The notes below the pieces were generated by a model, which saw only the letters and a list, made by a program, of their open reading frames with translations, had not been told where the DNA came from and made no database searches. From Thermococcus sp. (GTDB lineage: Archaea; Methanobacteriota_B; Thermococci; Thermococcales; Thermococcaceae), in contig JALVWX010000008.1 of NCBI GenBank assembly GCA_027023165.1, forward strand, positions 1-20,285: DNA of 20,285 nt, read 5' to 3'. A program made the translations under genes and the position numbers. Below are positions 7,789 through 16,180 of the stretch, piece by piece. The stretch's first letter is position 1. Every line of letters starts with the position of its first letter.

Positions 7789-9771
7789 ATGACCGAGAAC
7801 GAAGTCATTGCGAAGTTCATCACTCATTTAAAAGAACTCGTCGAACTCGAGAGGAAGGCCGAGATCGAGGCCATGCGCCGGGAGATGCGGCGCCTTTCAG
7901 GAAGGGAAAGGGAAAAGCTTGGAAGGGCTATCCTCGGCCTGAACGGAAAGGTGGTCGGTGAGGAGCTTGGCTACTTCTTGGTGAGGTACGGTCGCGATAG
8001 GGAGATAAAGACCGAGATAAGTGTCGGTGATTTAGCCGTAATCAGCAAACGCGATCCCCTGAAGAGCGACCTGGTTGGAACGGTCGTCGAGAAGGGGAAG
8101 CGCTTCATCACGGTTGCCCTCGAAACCGTTCCCGAGTGGGCGCTCAAAGACGTTAGGGTCGACCTCTACGCCAACGACATAACATTCAAGCGCTGGATCG
8201 AGAACCTGAACAACCTGCGCGAGAGCGGGAAAAAGGCTCTGGAGTTCTACCTCGGTCTTCGCGAGCCGGAGGAAGGTGAGCGGGTAAACTTTGCACCCTT
8301 TGATGCCGGCCTCAACGCGAGTCAGAGGGAGTCCATAGCGGAAGCCCTGGGCAGTCCGGACTTCTTTCTGGTGCACGGCCCCTTCGGGACGGGAAAGACG
8401 AGGACTCTTGCGGAGCTGATACACCAGGAAGTCGAGCGGGGCCATAAGGTTCTGGCAACGGCCGAGAGCAACGTAGCGGTCGACAACCTCGTGGAGAGGC
8501 TTGCAAACTCCGGCCTAAAGGTCGTGAGAGTCGGGCACCCGAGCAGGGTATCTAAAAACCTCCACGAAACGACCCTTGCTTACCTCATAACACAACACGA
8601 ACTCTACGGCGAGCTGAGGGAGCTTCGCATCATCGGCCAGAACCTCAAGGAGAAGCGTGACACCTTCACCAAGCCCGCGCCGAAATACAGGAGGGGGCTG
8701 AGCGATCGCGAGATCCTCAGATTGGCGTCAAAGGGCATAGGAACAAGGGGCGTTCCAGCCCGCCTAATCCGCGAGATGGCCGAGTGGATAAAGCTCAACG
8801 AGCGGGTCGGCAAGACCTTCGAGGACGCCAAGAAGCTCGAGGAGAGGATCTCCAGGGAGATACTGCGCGAAGCGGACGTGGTCCTGACCACCAACTCCTC
8901 GGCGGGCCTCGATGTGGTTGATTACGTTTCCTACGATGTGGCAATAATAGACGAGGCGACGCAGGCGACGATACCAAGCGTCCTCATCCCGATAAACAGG
9001 GCCAAGCGCTTCGTTCTGGCTGGGGACCACAAGCAGCTCCCTCCGACGATACTAAGCGAGAAGGCCAGAGAGCTGAGCAAAACGCTCTTCGAAGGCCTCA
9101 TCGAGCGCTATCCAAACAAGAGCGCCATGCTCACCGTCCAGTACAGAATGAACGAGCGCCTCATGGAGTTCCCCAGCAGGGAGTTCTACGGGGGAAGGGT
9201 CGTGGCGGATGAGAGCGTCAGGTGCATAACCCTCGCCGACCTCGGGGTTAAAAGCCCCGTGCGGGACGGATCATGGAGCGAAGTCCTCAGGCTGGAGAAC
9301 GTGCTGGTTTTCATCGACACCTCAAAGAGGGACGACCGCTTCGAGAGGCAGCGCAGGGGAAGCGAGAGCCGCGAGAACCCCCTCGAGGCAAAGCTGGTTA
9401 AGGAAACAATCGAGAGGCTCCTCAGATTGGGTGTTAAGCCGGAGTGGATCGGCGTCATCACCCCCTACGACGACCAGAGGGACCTTATAAGCTCGCTCCT
9501 GCCGGAAGAAGTTGAGGTGAAGACGGTGGACGGCTACCAGGGCAGGGAGAAGGAGGTAATCGTTCTGTCCTTCGTGCGCTCCAACGAGAGGAGCGAGATT
9601 GGCTTCCTGAGGGATCTGAGGCGTTTGAACGTTTCCCTGACGAGGGCGAAGAGGAAGCTGATTTTAATAGGCGACTCCTCAACGCTAAGCGTTCACCCAA
9701 CTTACAGGCGATTGATTGAGTTCGTGAAGGAGAGGGAGACGGTGGTTGATGCCAACAGGCTGGAGGTGTAA
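7789..9771 (+). CDS. Superfamily 1 DNA/RNA helicase, Dna2/IGHMBP2/Upf1-like
   Basis: A 660-residue SF1B helicase. After an N-terminal helical and beta-barrel-like region (about 1-170) come the Q-motif-like [12 protein letters not shown], motif I GPFGTGKT (197-204), motif Ia [16 protein letters not shown], motif II DEAT (388-391, where many relatives have DEAQ), motif [13 protein letters not shown] (from about 411), motif [16 protein letters not shown], motif [23 protein letters not shown] and motif [17 protein letters not shown]. All ATPase and helicase residues are present. No nuclease domain or iron-sulfur cysteines of true Dna2 are visible, so it matches the IGHMBP2/Upf1-like class of archaeal proteins; DNA or RNA preference cannot be read from sequence. 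The ATG follows GGGAGG by four bases. It is cotranscribed with taw3 three bases downstream. Confidence 0.93.
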   Translation: MTENEVIAKFITHLKELVELERKAEIEAMRREMRRLSGREREKLGRAILGLNGKVVGEELGYFLVRYGRDREIKTEISVGDLAVISKRDPLKSDLVGTVVEKGKRFITVALETVPEWALKDVRVDLYANDITFKRWIENLNNLRESGKKALEFYLGLREPEEGERVNFAPFDAGLNASQRESIAEALGSPDFFLVHGPFGTGKTRTLAELIHQEVERGHKVLATAESNVAVDNLVERLANSGLKVVRVGHPSRVSKNLHETTLAYLITQHELYGELRELRIIGQNLKEKRDTFTKPAPKYRRGLSDREILRLASKGIGTRGVPARLIREMAEWIKLNERVGKTFEDAKKLEERISREILREADVVLTTNSSAGLDVVDYVSYDVAIIDEATQATIPSVLIPINRAKRFVLAGDHKQLPPTILSEKARELSKTLFEGLIERYPNKSAMLTVQYRMNERLMEFPSREFYGGRVVADESVRCITLADLGVKSPVRDGSWSEVLRLENVLVFIDTSKRDDRFERQRRGSESRENPLEAKLVKETIERLLRLGVKPEWIGVITPYDDQRDLISSLLPEEVEVKTVDGYQGREKEVIVLSFVRSNERSEIGFLRDLRRLNVSLTRAKRKLILIGDSSTLSVHPTYRRLIEFVKERETVVDANRLEV

Positions 9772-9774
9772 AGC

Positions 9775-10374
9775 GTGTTCCTCTACGCGAAGAACTTCAA
9801 AGAGCAGAAGGAAAAGGCAATGGATGGCCTCAGGAAGGCCTTAGCCGAGGACAAGGTGGACAGGGACATAATCCATCTCCTGGAGAAAATCAACGCCCTC
9901 GATAACTACTTTACTACCTCCTCCTGCTCGGGCAGGATTTCGGTCATGGAGATGCCACACTTCGGGGACAAGGTAAACTCGGTCTGGCTCGGAAAGTGGC
10001 ACCGCGAGGTCACCGTCGAGGAAGTTATTGGGGCCATCGGAGAGCACAGAACCGGCCAGCTGTGGTTTCTGGTGAGGAGTCCAATCCTCCACGTCGCCGC
10101 GAGGACTATGGAAGACGCCGTAAGGCTCCTCAACCTCTCGATAGGCCTCGGCTTCAAGTACTCCAACATAAAGAGCGTGAGTCACAAAAAGCTACTCGTG
10201 GAGATACGCTCCACTGAGAGGATGGACGTCCCACTCGGCGAGGACGGGGAGCTCTGGGTGAGTGAAGAGTATACTGAGAGGATTGTAGACCTCGCCAACG
10301 CGCAGGTGAGGCGCTTCAAGGGGAAGCTGAGAAGGCTTGAGGGGGAAATCGGAAGGCTCAGCCGGAACCCGTGA
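9775..10374 (+). CDS. taw3: tRNA(Phe) wybutosine-derivative N4-methyltransferase Taw3 (TYW3 family)
   Basis: Taw3/TYW3 methylates N4 of the tricyclic base at position 37 of tRNA(Phe) in the wyosine pathway. The 199-residue protein has the family signature DNYFTTSSCSGRISVME near residues 43-60, followed by GDKVNSVWLGKWHREV, LWFLVRSPILHVAARTMEDA and the GFKYSNIKS / EIRSTERMDVPLG segments that form the active site. I chose GTG at 9775: GGAGGTG at 9762-9768 precedes it by six bases, inside the end of the helicase gene. With only three bases between the genes, cotranslation with the helicase is likely. Its last 17 bases overlap the end of the convergent membrane-protein gene on the other strand. 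Confidence 0.93.
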   Translation: MFLYAKNFKEQKEKAMDGLRKALAEDKVDRDIIHLLEKINALDNYFTTSSCSGRISVMEMPHFGDKVNSVWLGKWHREVTVEEVIGAIGEHRTGQLWFLVRSPILHVAARTMEDAVRLLNLSIGLGFKYSNIKSVSHKKLLVEIRSTERMDVPLGEDGELWVSEEYTERIVDLANAQVRRFKGKLRRLEGEIGRLSRNP

Positions 10375-10999
10375 GGAGTGCTAAGATTATACTAATGACT
10401 ATTGAGATGAGTTCAATCAGCTCGTCCGAGCGGAGGGGGATTGTATTCATGGTGTCTGAGGTTTGCCCTATTTCGTCCAGTAATTCATATGCTTTGTCAT
10501 TGCCGCCGGCATTTATCAGGCCGATTCTGATTTTATGAACGTATGTTGTGGTTTCTTCCTTTACTGCCGACACGAAATTTGACGCCATGCGCATAATGGT
10601 CCCAAAGAGTGCCAGTGAACCCAGCAAAAAGCCCCATCCAGATAGAACTCCTGCGTCATTCTGGGGGATGCTCGTGTACTTGGTAACTACTACGTAAGCC
10701 GCTGAAAGCACCGAAACGGCCAGCAGTCCTGAGGCCACTGAGAGACCTGGTCCAAACAGTTCCTTGATGCGTTTTCTAAGTTCCACAAACCCCTCTGCGA
10801 TGTTGGTTAATGTTTGTATGCAATAGGTCGGGTTACTCAGACAGGAATCCCTGTGGGAATTGTAAAGTTCTTGAAGTTCCTTTATGGGGGAAATCTCAGA
10901 AGCTTTGAGCGACCTCAGGAGTGATACATAGCTGATGAAGTACGCCATAAAAGACGCCCAATACAAGTATATCCAGCATAAGAAGAGCGTAATAAGCAA
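10358..10999 (-). CDS. Unrecognised membrane protein B (overlaps membrane protein A gene)
   Basis: I do not recognise this family. The open frame gives 213 residues from TTG 10999 or 196 from ATG 10948; neither has a convincing ribosome binding site, and an in-frame TGA lies two codons before the TTG. It shows an N-terminal membrane helix (LYWASFMAYFISYVSLL), a soluble loop with C-x6-C (DSCLSNPTYCIQ), a charged amphipathic helix (FVELRKRIKELFG), two membrane helices (LSVASGLLAVSVLSAAYVVV and WGFLLGSLALFG), a cytosolic-looking stretch, and a C-terminal hydrophobic helix (LIELISIVISIILALL). The first 104 bp (53 bp from the ATG) overlap gene A in another frame. It could be translated by coupling to A, or A and B could be one protein split by a frameshift. 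The DNA is AT-richer than its neighbours, hinting at acquisition. Confidence 0.6.
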   Translation of the reverse strand: MLITLFLCWIYLYWASFMAYFISYVSLLRSLKASEISPIKELQELYNSHRDSCLSNPTYCIQTLTNIAEGFVELRKRIKELFGPGLSVASGLLAVSVLSAAYVVVTKYTSIPQNDAGVLSGWGFLLGSLALFGTIMRMASNFVSAVKEETTTYVHKIRIGLINAGGNDKAYELLDEIGQTSDTMNTIPLRSDELIELISIVISIILALLTGSG

Positions 11000-11510
11000 G
11001 GCTCAATGCCACGCGGAGATAAAACGCCCAGGGTGCGTGGGATTTGACGTAGGGTGAAAGGTATCCCAGGAATCCAATCCAGCCTTCGATACTGAGTTTA
11101 AGTACATCCAGCAAAATAACTGCCATCATGATGACTGCTGAACCTACGACAAGTTTGTTGTGATAACTTGGTGTTTTCAATTGGCCTTCTGAGAAGAGTG
11201 ATAGTTCTGAGTTCTTCCAGTATTCCTGAGTGCATGAGGTTTTGTCTTTCCAGCATTCGAGCTTTTCGAGCAGGGCAGTCGCTGGCTTAGCGAATATCAA
11301 CATCCCAACTATCGTCAGGAGGATTGGGCCGTAGGGCGTGTCTAAATTCAGGCGAATGAACGGAAACTCTGAATGGCCCGAAGACAGCACGGTGAGAATG
11401 AGGGAAATTATAAGTTCCATCAGGATGATTTTCCAGTATCTTCTGGAGATGCCAAACCATTTGGGGCCTTTGTGGCTGATGGAAATCTCCTTGAAATTGG
11501 GAATGTGCAT
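10896..11510 (-). CDS. Unrecognised membrane protein A
   Basis: A 204-residue protein of unknown family with four predicted membrane helices: YWKIILMELIISLILTVL, GPILLTIVGMLIFA, LVVGSAVIMMAVILLDVL and a long last one (FYLRVALSLAYYALLMLDIL). Between helices 2 and 3 lies a C-x6-C loop (ECWKDKTSCTQEYW) like the one in protein B. I chose ATG 11510-11508 rather than the GTG six bases upstream, because GAGGTG ends five bases before the ATG and itself contains the GTG. A TATA box at 11542-11549 places the start near 11521. It is the promoter-proximal gene of a two-gene unit with B. Base composition is lower in G+C than in the helicase and thermosome genes on either side. No catalytic motif is seen; if the cysteines are extracellular they could form a disulfide. 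Confidence 0.7.
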   Translation of the reverse strand: MHIPNFKEISISHKGPKWFGISRRYWKIILMELIISLILTVLSSGHSEFPFIRLNLDTPYGPILLTIVGMLIFAKPATALLEKLECWKDKTSCTQEYWKNSELSLFSEGQLKTPSYHNKLVVGSAVIMMAVILLDVLKLSIEGWIGFLGYLSPYVKSHAPWAFYLRVALSLAYYALLMLDILVLGVFYGVLHQLCITPEVAQSF

Positions 11511-11541
11511 GGTCACACCTCAGACTCTATTTGAGATCAGG

Positions 11542-11549
11542 ATTTAAAG
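11542..11549 (-). promoter_or_regulatory. TATA box of membrane-protein pair
   Basis: The minus strand reads CGGCTTTAAATCC. A start about 25 bases downstream, near 11521, leaves the GAGGTG ribosome binding site at the very 5' end of the message. Confidence 0.6.
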
Positions 11550-11605
11550 CCGTTTCAGTCTTTTGTGATAAAAATTAATTTCCCGCCCATCTTGCAGTAG
11601 ATCCA

Positions 11606-11625
11606 TTAAAGTTAGAACTCTTTAA
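11606..11625. repeat. Short inverted repeat between thermosome and membrane pair
   Basis: TTAAAG (11606-11611) and CTTTAA (11620-11625) are perfect 6-bp inverted copies with an eight-base spacer. The element lies about 75 bases past the thermosome stop and upstream of the membrane-pair promoter. It could be a weak terminator hairpin or a regulator site; nothing else in the 11550-11698 gap is recognisable apart from a pyrimidine-rich stretch just after the thermosome stop on the minus strand. Confidence 0.3.
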
Positions 11626-11698
11626 CTTGCGGGGTATTTTGACGTGAACTGGAGAGAACCTTAGTAGAAAGTTGAGGAGAAAAGGAATTCAAAGAACT

Positions 11699-13336
11699 TC
11701 AGTCGAGGTCGCTACCGAAGTCGTTGTTTCCGCCCTCGCCGCCCTTGTCCTTCTCGAGCTTGCTGGCGGCGATGACGTCGTCGATGCGGAGTATCATTAT
11801 AGCCGCCTCGCTGGCGCTCTTGATGGCCTGCTTGGTGACCCTGACCGGCGCTATGACGCCCTTCTCCATCATGTCTGCCGGCTCGCCCTCGAAGACGTCG
11901 ACACCGATGGTCGGGCCCTTCTCCTTGTGCGCTGCTATGACCTTGACGAGGATCTCAATCGGGTCGAGACCGGCGTTCTCAGCGAGGGTCCTTGGGATGA
12001 CCTTGAGGGCCTCGGCGAAGTTCTCTATCGCGAGGGCCTCCTTGCCGCCGACCTCCTTGGCGTACTCGTCGAGCCTGATGCTCAGCTCAATCTCAGGAGC
12101 ACCGCCGGCCGGGAGTATCTTGCCGTCCTCGACGATGTCCTTGACGACCTTGACGGCATCTTCGAGAGCCCTCTCGACTTCATCAACGACGTGCTCGGTT
12201 CCGCCGCGGATGAGTATCGTTACGGCCTTCGGGTTCTTGCAGCCCTCGACGAAGATCATGTTCTCGCCGGCGACCTTCCTCTGCTCGACAAGCTCAGCCT
12301 CACCGAGGTCTTCCGGAGTCAGATCGCGGATGTTGGTGACGATCTTGGCACCGGTAGCCTTGGCGAGCTTCTCCATGTCGCTCTTCTTGACCCTCCTGAC
12401 GGCCATTATACCGTACTTGGCCAGGTAGTGCTGGGCGAGGTCGTCGATGCCCTTCTGGACGAAGACGACGTTAGCTCCAACCTCCTTGATCTTGTCAACC
12501 ATCTCGCGGAGCATGCGCTCCTCCTGCTCGAGGAAGGCCTGGAGCTGGTCCGGGCTGGTGATCCTTATCTCGGCGTCGGTCTCGGTCTCCTTGACCTCGA
12601 GGGCCTCGTTGATGAGGGCTATCTTCGCGTTCTCAACCCTCTTCGGCATTCCCGGGTGGACGACCTCCTTGTCGATGACGACGCCGCGGATGAGCTTGGT
12701 GTCGCTGACTGCTCCACCCTCCTTCTTCTCGAACTTGATGTTGTCGAGGTCGACCTTGTACCTGCCGTCGACCTTCTCGGCGACCTGCCTGACGGCCTCG
12801 ACCGCTATCTCGGCCAGGTACTCGCGCTCCTCCTCGGCGGCCTTTCCGGTGATGGCTGTGACAGCGGCCTTCTTGAGGGTCTCAACGTCGTCAACGTCTA
12901 TCTCCTTGGCCATCTGGTCGAGTATCTCCTGGGCCTTCTCGGCAGCGAGGGCGTAACCCTTGATGATTATGCTCGGGTGGATGTTCTGGTCGAGAAGCTC
13001 CTCAGCCTTCCTGAGAAGCTCACCGGCGATAACAACCGCGGTAGTCGTTCCATCACCGGCCTCCTTATCCTGGGTCTTCGCAACCTCAACCATCATCTTG
13101 GCGGCCGGGTGCTGGATGTCCATCTCGTCGAGGATGGTGGCTCCATCGTTGGTGATGACGATGTCACCGAGGCTGTCGACGAGCATCTTGTCCATACCCT
13201 TCGGGCCGAGGGTGGTTCTCACGGTTTCGGCGATGATCCTGGCCGCGAGGATGTTGAGCCTCTGGGCGTCCCTTCCAACGTACCTCTGGGTTCCCTCCGG
13301 CAGAATAACAACCGGCTGTCCGGCGAGCTGGGCCAT
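11699..13336 (-). CDS. thsB: Thermosome (group II chaperonin) subunit, CpkB/beta-like
   Basis: An ATP-driven protein-folding chaperonin subunit of 545 residues that forms double rings in the cytosol. Nucleotide-binding signatures are complete: [14 protein letters not shown] (41-54), ITNDGATIL (61-69) and [15 protein letters not shown] from about 94; later come VDNI-like [29 protein letters not shown] and the C-terminal half with [15 protein letters not shown]. The C-terminus is acidic and glycine-containing ([18 protein letters not shown]), without long GGM repeats, close to my recollection of Thermococcus CpkB, the heat-inducible paralogue; assignment to beta rather than alpha is therefore an inference. 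The ATG at 13336 follows a purine-rich ribosome binding site (GGGGTGAGGGGAG). GC content and codon bias are very high, as for a strongly expressed gene. Transcribed alone. Confidence 0.96.
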   Translation of the reverse strand: MAQLAGQPVVILPEGTQRYVGRDAQRLNILAARIIAETVRTTLGPKGMDKMLVDSLGDIVITNDGATILDEMDIQHPAAKMMVEVAKTQDKEAGDGTTTAVVIAGELLRKAEELLDQNIHPSIIIKGYALAAEKAQEILDQMAKEIDVDDVETLKKAAVTAITGKAAEEEREYLAEIAVEAVRQVAEKVDGRYKVDLDNIKFEKKEGGAVSDTKLIRGVVIDKEVVHPGMPKRVENAKIALINEALEVKETETDAEIRITSPDQLQAFLEQEERMLREMVDKIKEVGANVVFVQKGIDDLAQHYLAKYGIMAVRRVKKSDMEKLAKATGAKIVTNIRDLTPEDLGEAELVEQRKVAGENMIFVEGCKNPKAVTILIRGGTEHVVDEVERALEDAVKVVKDIVEDGKILPAGGAPEIELSIRLDEYAKEVGGKEALAIENFAEALKVIPRTLAENAGLDPIEILVKVIAAHKEKGPTIGVDVFEGEPADMMEKGVIAPVRVTKQAIKSASEAAIMILRIDDVIAASKLEKDKGGEGGNNDFGSDLD

Positions 13337-13388
13337 CTCCCCTCACCCCCTCCTTTTTCTTTTTCTGTCGGATGAGGTCTTTTAGTAA

Positions 13389-13433
13389 CCTTAAGTATTT
13401 CCGCATTATCGTTCTTTTAGCCTATTTATAAAT
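13389..13433 (-). promoter_or_regulatory. Thermosome promoter region, two TATA candidates
   Basis: The proximal element on the minus strand, GGAAATACTTAAGG (about 13389-13402), predicts a start near 13368 and a ~30-base leader. The distal element TTTATAAATAGG (13422-13433) is the better TATA match but sits far upstream; its TTTATAAA core is a palindrome and could also drive a rightward transcript. Purine-rich leader bases carry the ribosome binding site. Confidence 0.5.
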
Positions 13434-13539
13434 TTTTCGGTAATGAGCCTCTGGCCCGGGGGATGTCATGGTGTCCATCCAGGTCATTGGTAGCCCGTCT
13501 CGGGGAAATAAGAAAACGCCGGGAATCGGGTTTTGAAGG

Positions 13540-14258
13540 TCAGACAGAAACGGAAACCCGCTCGACTGGGCTGTCTCCAAAGTGATTCGTGTGAACATCT
13601 ATACCCAGTTCCTCCAGCCTCTCCCTCAGCCCCTCGACTTCCTTTTCGGGCCAGCAGTGGTTTGAGCACCAGGATTCATCCCTTGGATTCGTTAGAGGCT
13701 TTCCGACGAGCGGGTTAAGGACGACGTAGAAGTCGGTGTCAATGTGATTAAGTCCTTCCTCGATCCACGGCCAGGCATCCAAGCCCCTCGCCACGGGAAT
13801 CCTCAGCTCGAGCGGAAGGCCGTGGGTGGAGACGACTTCAAGCCCCCTGAGGAAGAGGTTCCAGAGCCTCTCAGTTCAGGAGGGGCCTTGAGGTCGGTCG
13901 CGATGTGGTCAACGAGTCCAGCTTTCAGAAGCCTCTCCAGCGGGCCGACGAGGGTGAGGTTCGTGTTCAGGCTCACAGGGACGTTGAGAAGCTTGACTTC
14001 AGCTAAGAGCGTTCCTAACTCCTGCCACTGCATCAGCGGTTCGCCACCTGTGACGTGGAAGTAGTCAACGAGGAAGGCGCTCGATTCCAGCTCCTCCAGA
14101 AGGGCTTTTCTGTCCAGCGGGAAGCAGTCAAGCCCCTCAGCGATGCGCCAGTTGTGGCAGAAGGGACACTTGAGGTTGCAGAGGCAGAGCCACAGGGTAA
14201 AGGTGACCTTACCGTGGACGTCAACCATGCTGACGCTCTTCCAGCCACTCGTGAGCAT
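13540..14258 (-). pseudogene. nrdG: Anaerobic ribonucleoside-triphosphate reductase activating protein (radical SAM), frameshifted
   Basis: The activase uses S-adenosylmethionine and a [4Fe-4S] cluster to install the glycyl radical on NrdD. The first part (from ATG 14258, with GGAGGTGG upstream) carries the cluster motif C27-x3-C31-x2-C34 in LCNLKCPFCHNW, the SAM-binding FHVTGGEPLMQW, NTNLTL and DHIATDLKAPPEL. The frame then derails around 13865-13885 and ends in junk at 13803. From the same point a second frame continues ERLWNLFLRGLEVVSTHG and on to PLELRIPVARGLDAWPWIEEGL and the end at 13540. Restoring one base would give a ~239-residue protein of normal layout. The rest is undamaged, so this is a sequence error or very recent mutation. 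It lies 21 bases after nrdD, its substrate enzyme, in the same operon. Confidence 0.85.
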
Positions 14259-14279
14259 TGGACCACCTCCAAAGGGAAA

Positions 14280-16124
14280 TCAGGAGGAGTAGTGCCTCCT
14301 CGTCCAGAACTCCCTCTTCCGGAAGGGGTTCCAGTTCCTGAGCGGTCTGTAGTAGCCGATTATCCTGCTCCATATCTCCACGTTCTCACTCCCACAGCGC
14401 GGGCAGTGGGTGTACAGGCCGGTAGTCGAGTATCCACAGGAGTTACAGACTGTAATGGCTGGAGTGTAGCTCCAGTAAACCAGTTCCGTCCTCATGAGCC
14501 TCTTTGTGAGCTTTGCCAGCGCCTCGGGGTCCGGCTCCTCCCCGAGGAAGACGTGCATCATCACTCCACCTGTGAAGCTCCTTTGAACTTTCTCCTCAAT
14601 CCTTATCCTGTCTGCCAGCTCGAGGGAGCCGTAGTAGGGGGCTATACTGGTTGAGTAAATCGGGTTTTCAGGGTCGCTTAGGTACTCCTTGAGCTCCGGG
14701 AACTCGTGCAGGTCTTTAACGGCCAGCTTCGCCGCGGCGCTTTCTCCCGGCACCTCCTCGACGTTCCAGGGCGTCCCGCTTTCGCGCATCCACTCGCGAG
14801 CTTTGGAAGTGGCGAACTCAACCATCTCCCTCATGAGCTCAGCCGCGTTAAGCCAGTCCCTTCTCGTGCCTTCTTCCCATAGCTTTGGTTCATTGAGGTA
14901 AATCGCGGCTGCTTCAGGTAAACCGAGGATTCCGATGGTGTTGAAGTGGCTGGATGGGAACTCCTCGAGGTAGAGGTGAATCATCTGGTACATCTGTCGG
15001 TAGTTCTTTATCAGACTCACGTAGCGCTCCCTGAACCAGTCCGTCGTTCTCCTCACTGTTTCGAGGATTCTTTCATATTCATCCCAGAACCTGTCGTCGT
15101 CTCCTCTGGCCTTCAGGGCGAGCCTCGGCAGATTGACGGTGGTCACGTTCACCGAGCCTGTGACGTCGGGCATCGCCCAGAGGCCGCCGAAGCGCTGTCT
15201 TTCAAGTCTCTCTATAGCCTCTTCTTCAGTGCTCTTCTCGGATACTCCGAAGGCAAAGGCCATCTCGGTCTTGTCTATGGCTATTCTGCAGCACATCGCG
15301 TAGCTCGCATCGGGGTCAACGACGTTCGTGTTGAGCCAGTAGAAGCTTCCCCTCTTGGCGGCCGTTTGAAAAACGGCTTCAAACACCTCCGGGTCGTCCC
15401 AGAGCATCTTGGCTGTGACCATTATCGTTGGAATTGGAAACGTGAAGGGCTGTCCGAGGGCGTCTCCTTCCCTGAGAACCTCGGTAAGGGCTATGAAAAA
15501 CTCCTTCGCTTCCCTCTCATACTCGCCGAGGGGTTCGAGCTTTTTCCCGTCGTAAACCGCGTAATCGCCTTCAAGCATTTTCTTCGGGGCGTCGAGCGTT
15601 ACGGTGAAGTTCGTGAAGGGGGTCTGCATTCCGACCCTGCTCGGGTAGTTGAGGTTGTAAACAAGCCTCTGAATGTTCTGTCTGATTTTACGCCTGTCCA
15701 GGCCTTCCTTCCTGATGAACGGCCCCGCATACCACTCCACAGAGCTCAAAGCCTGGGCACCGCTGAAGTAGTGTTGCATGGTTATGAGGTAGTTCGCTAT
15801 GTGGTCAACGTAGGTATCAAAATGTCTGGCCGGCCTCGACACTATCGTCGGCGTTCTGAGGCCCTTCTCGAGGAGTCTGGCGGTACTGTGGCCCGTGCAG
15901 TAGGGGATGTAGAGGCTGTAGGGGAGCTTGTGGATGTAGATATCGCCCGAGAAGTGAGCCTCTCTCCCTTCCTTTGGGACTAGCGAGATGCTCTCCTTCA
16001 GGGCTTCCTCCATAACGTAGGCGAAGAAACCTGTTGGGCCGGGATAGCGGTTCGCGTTTTCAAGCACGTCGAGACTGCTCCAGCCTGCGTACTCTTGGAT
16101 GATGTCCCTCTTCACGTCCTCCAT
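14280..16124 (-). CDS. nrdD: Anaerobic (class III) ribonucleoside-triphosphate reductase
   Basis: NrdD reduces ribonucleotides to deoxyribonucleotides with a glycyl radical under anoxia. The 614-residue protein has the barrel core (LENANRYPGPTGFFAYVMEEA, HFSGDIYIHKLPYSLYIPYCTGHS, TPFTNFTVTLDAP, MCCRIAID), a zinc ribbon with C560, C563, C574 and C577 (CNSC...CPRC), and the radical loop SRIIGYYRPLRNW with the likely radical glycine at about 590. The frame is open far upstream, but that part is mostly antisense to the TPR gene. I place the start at ATG 16124 because GGTGG lies six bases before it, a TATA box lies at 16171-16180, and homology-like sequence begins at once. With this start there is no N-terminal ATP-cone, which many class III enzymes have. 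Cotranscribed with nrdG. Confidence 0.93.
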   Translation of the reverse strand: MEDVKRDIIQEYAGWSSLDVLENANRYPGPTGFFAYVMEEALKESISLVPKEGREAHFSGDIYIHKLPYSLYIPYCTGHSTARLLEKGLRTPTIVSRPARHFDTYVDHIANYLITMQHYFSGAQALSSVEWYAGPFIRKEGLDRRKIRQNIQRLVYNLNYPSRVGMQTPFTNFTVTLDAPKKMLEGDYAVYDGKKLEPLGEYEREAKEFFIALTEVLREGDALGQPFTFPIPTIMVTAKMLWDDPEVFEAVFQTAAKRGSFYWLNTNVVDPDASYAMCCRIAIDKTEMAFAFGVSEKSTEEEAIERLERQRFGGLWAMPDVTGSVNVTTVNLPRLALKARGDDDRFWDEYERILETVRRTTDWFRERYVSLIKNYRQMYQMIHLYLEEFPSSHFNTIGILGLPEAAAIYLNEPKLWEEGTRRDWLNAAELMREMVEFATSKAREWMRESGTPWNVEEVPGESAAAKLAVKDLHEFPELKEYLSDPENPIYSTSIAPYYGSLELADRIRIEEKVQRSFTGGVMMHVFLGEEPDPEALAKLTKRLMRTELVYWSYTPAITVCNSCGYSTTGLYTHCPRCGSENVEIWSRIIGYYRPLRNWNPFRKREFWTRRHYSS

Positions 16125-16134
16125 TGGGTACCAC

Positions 16135-16151
16135 CTGGATAAATTATCCAG
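16135..16151. promoter_or_regulatory. 17-bp perfect palindrome at nrdD start site (operator or leader hairpin)
   Basis: CTGGATAAATTATCCAG has perfect 8-bp arms around one base. On the minus strand it ends directly at the GGTGG ribosome binding site of nrdD and coincides with the predicted transcription start near 16150. It could be a repressor operator or, in RNA, a 7-bp hairpin immediately before the ribosome binding site. Confidence 0.6.
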
Positions 16152-16170
16152 TATGTTGGAGATCATAGCA

Positions 16171-16180
16171 GGATATAACA
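16171..16180 (-). promoter_or_regulatory. nrdD-nrdG operon TATA box
   Basis: The minus strand reads GGGAAATGTTATATCC, a BRE/TATA pair whose predicted start is near 16150, giving a leader of about 26 bases. Confidence 0.55.

Noticed and set aside
11672..13375. 567-codon open frame on the plus strand opposite the thermosome gene
   Set aside because: It is an antisense shadow created by the strong codon bias of the chaperonin gene; it lacks a ribosome binding site and resembles no protein, whereas the minus frame is a complete thermosome.
13439..13530. Second C/D box sRNA candidate after GTAATGA
   Set aside because: Box C is degenerate and no D or D' box occurs at a suitable 12-base distance.
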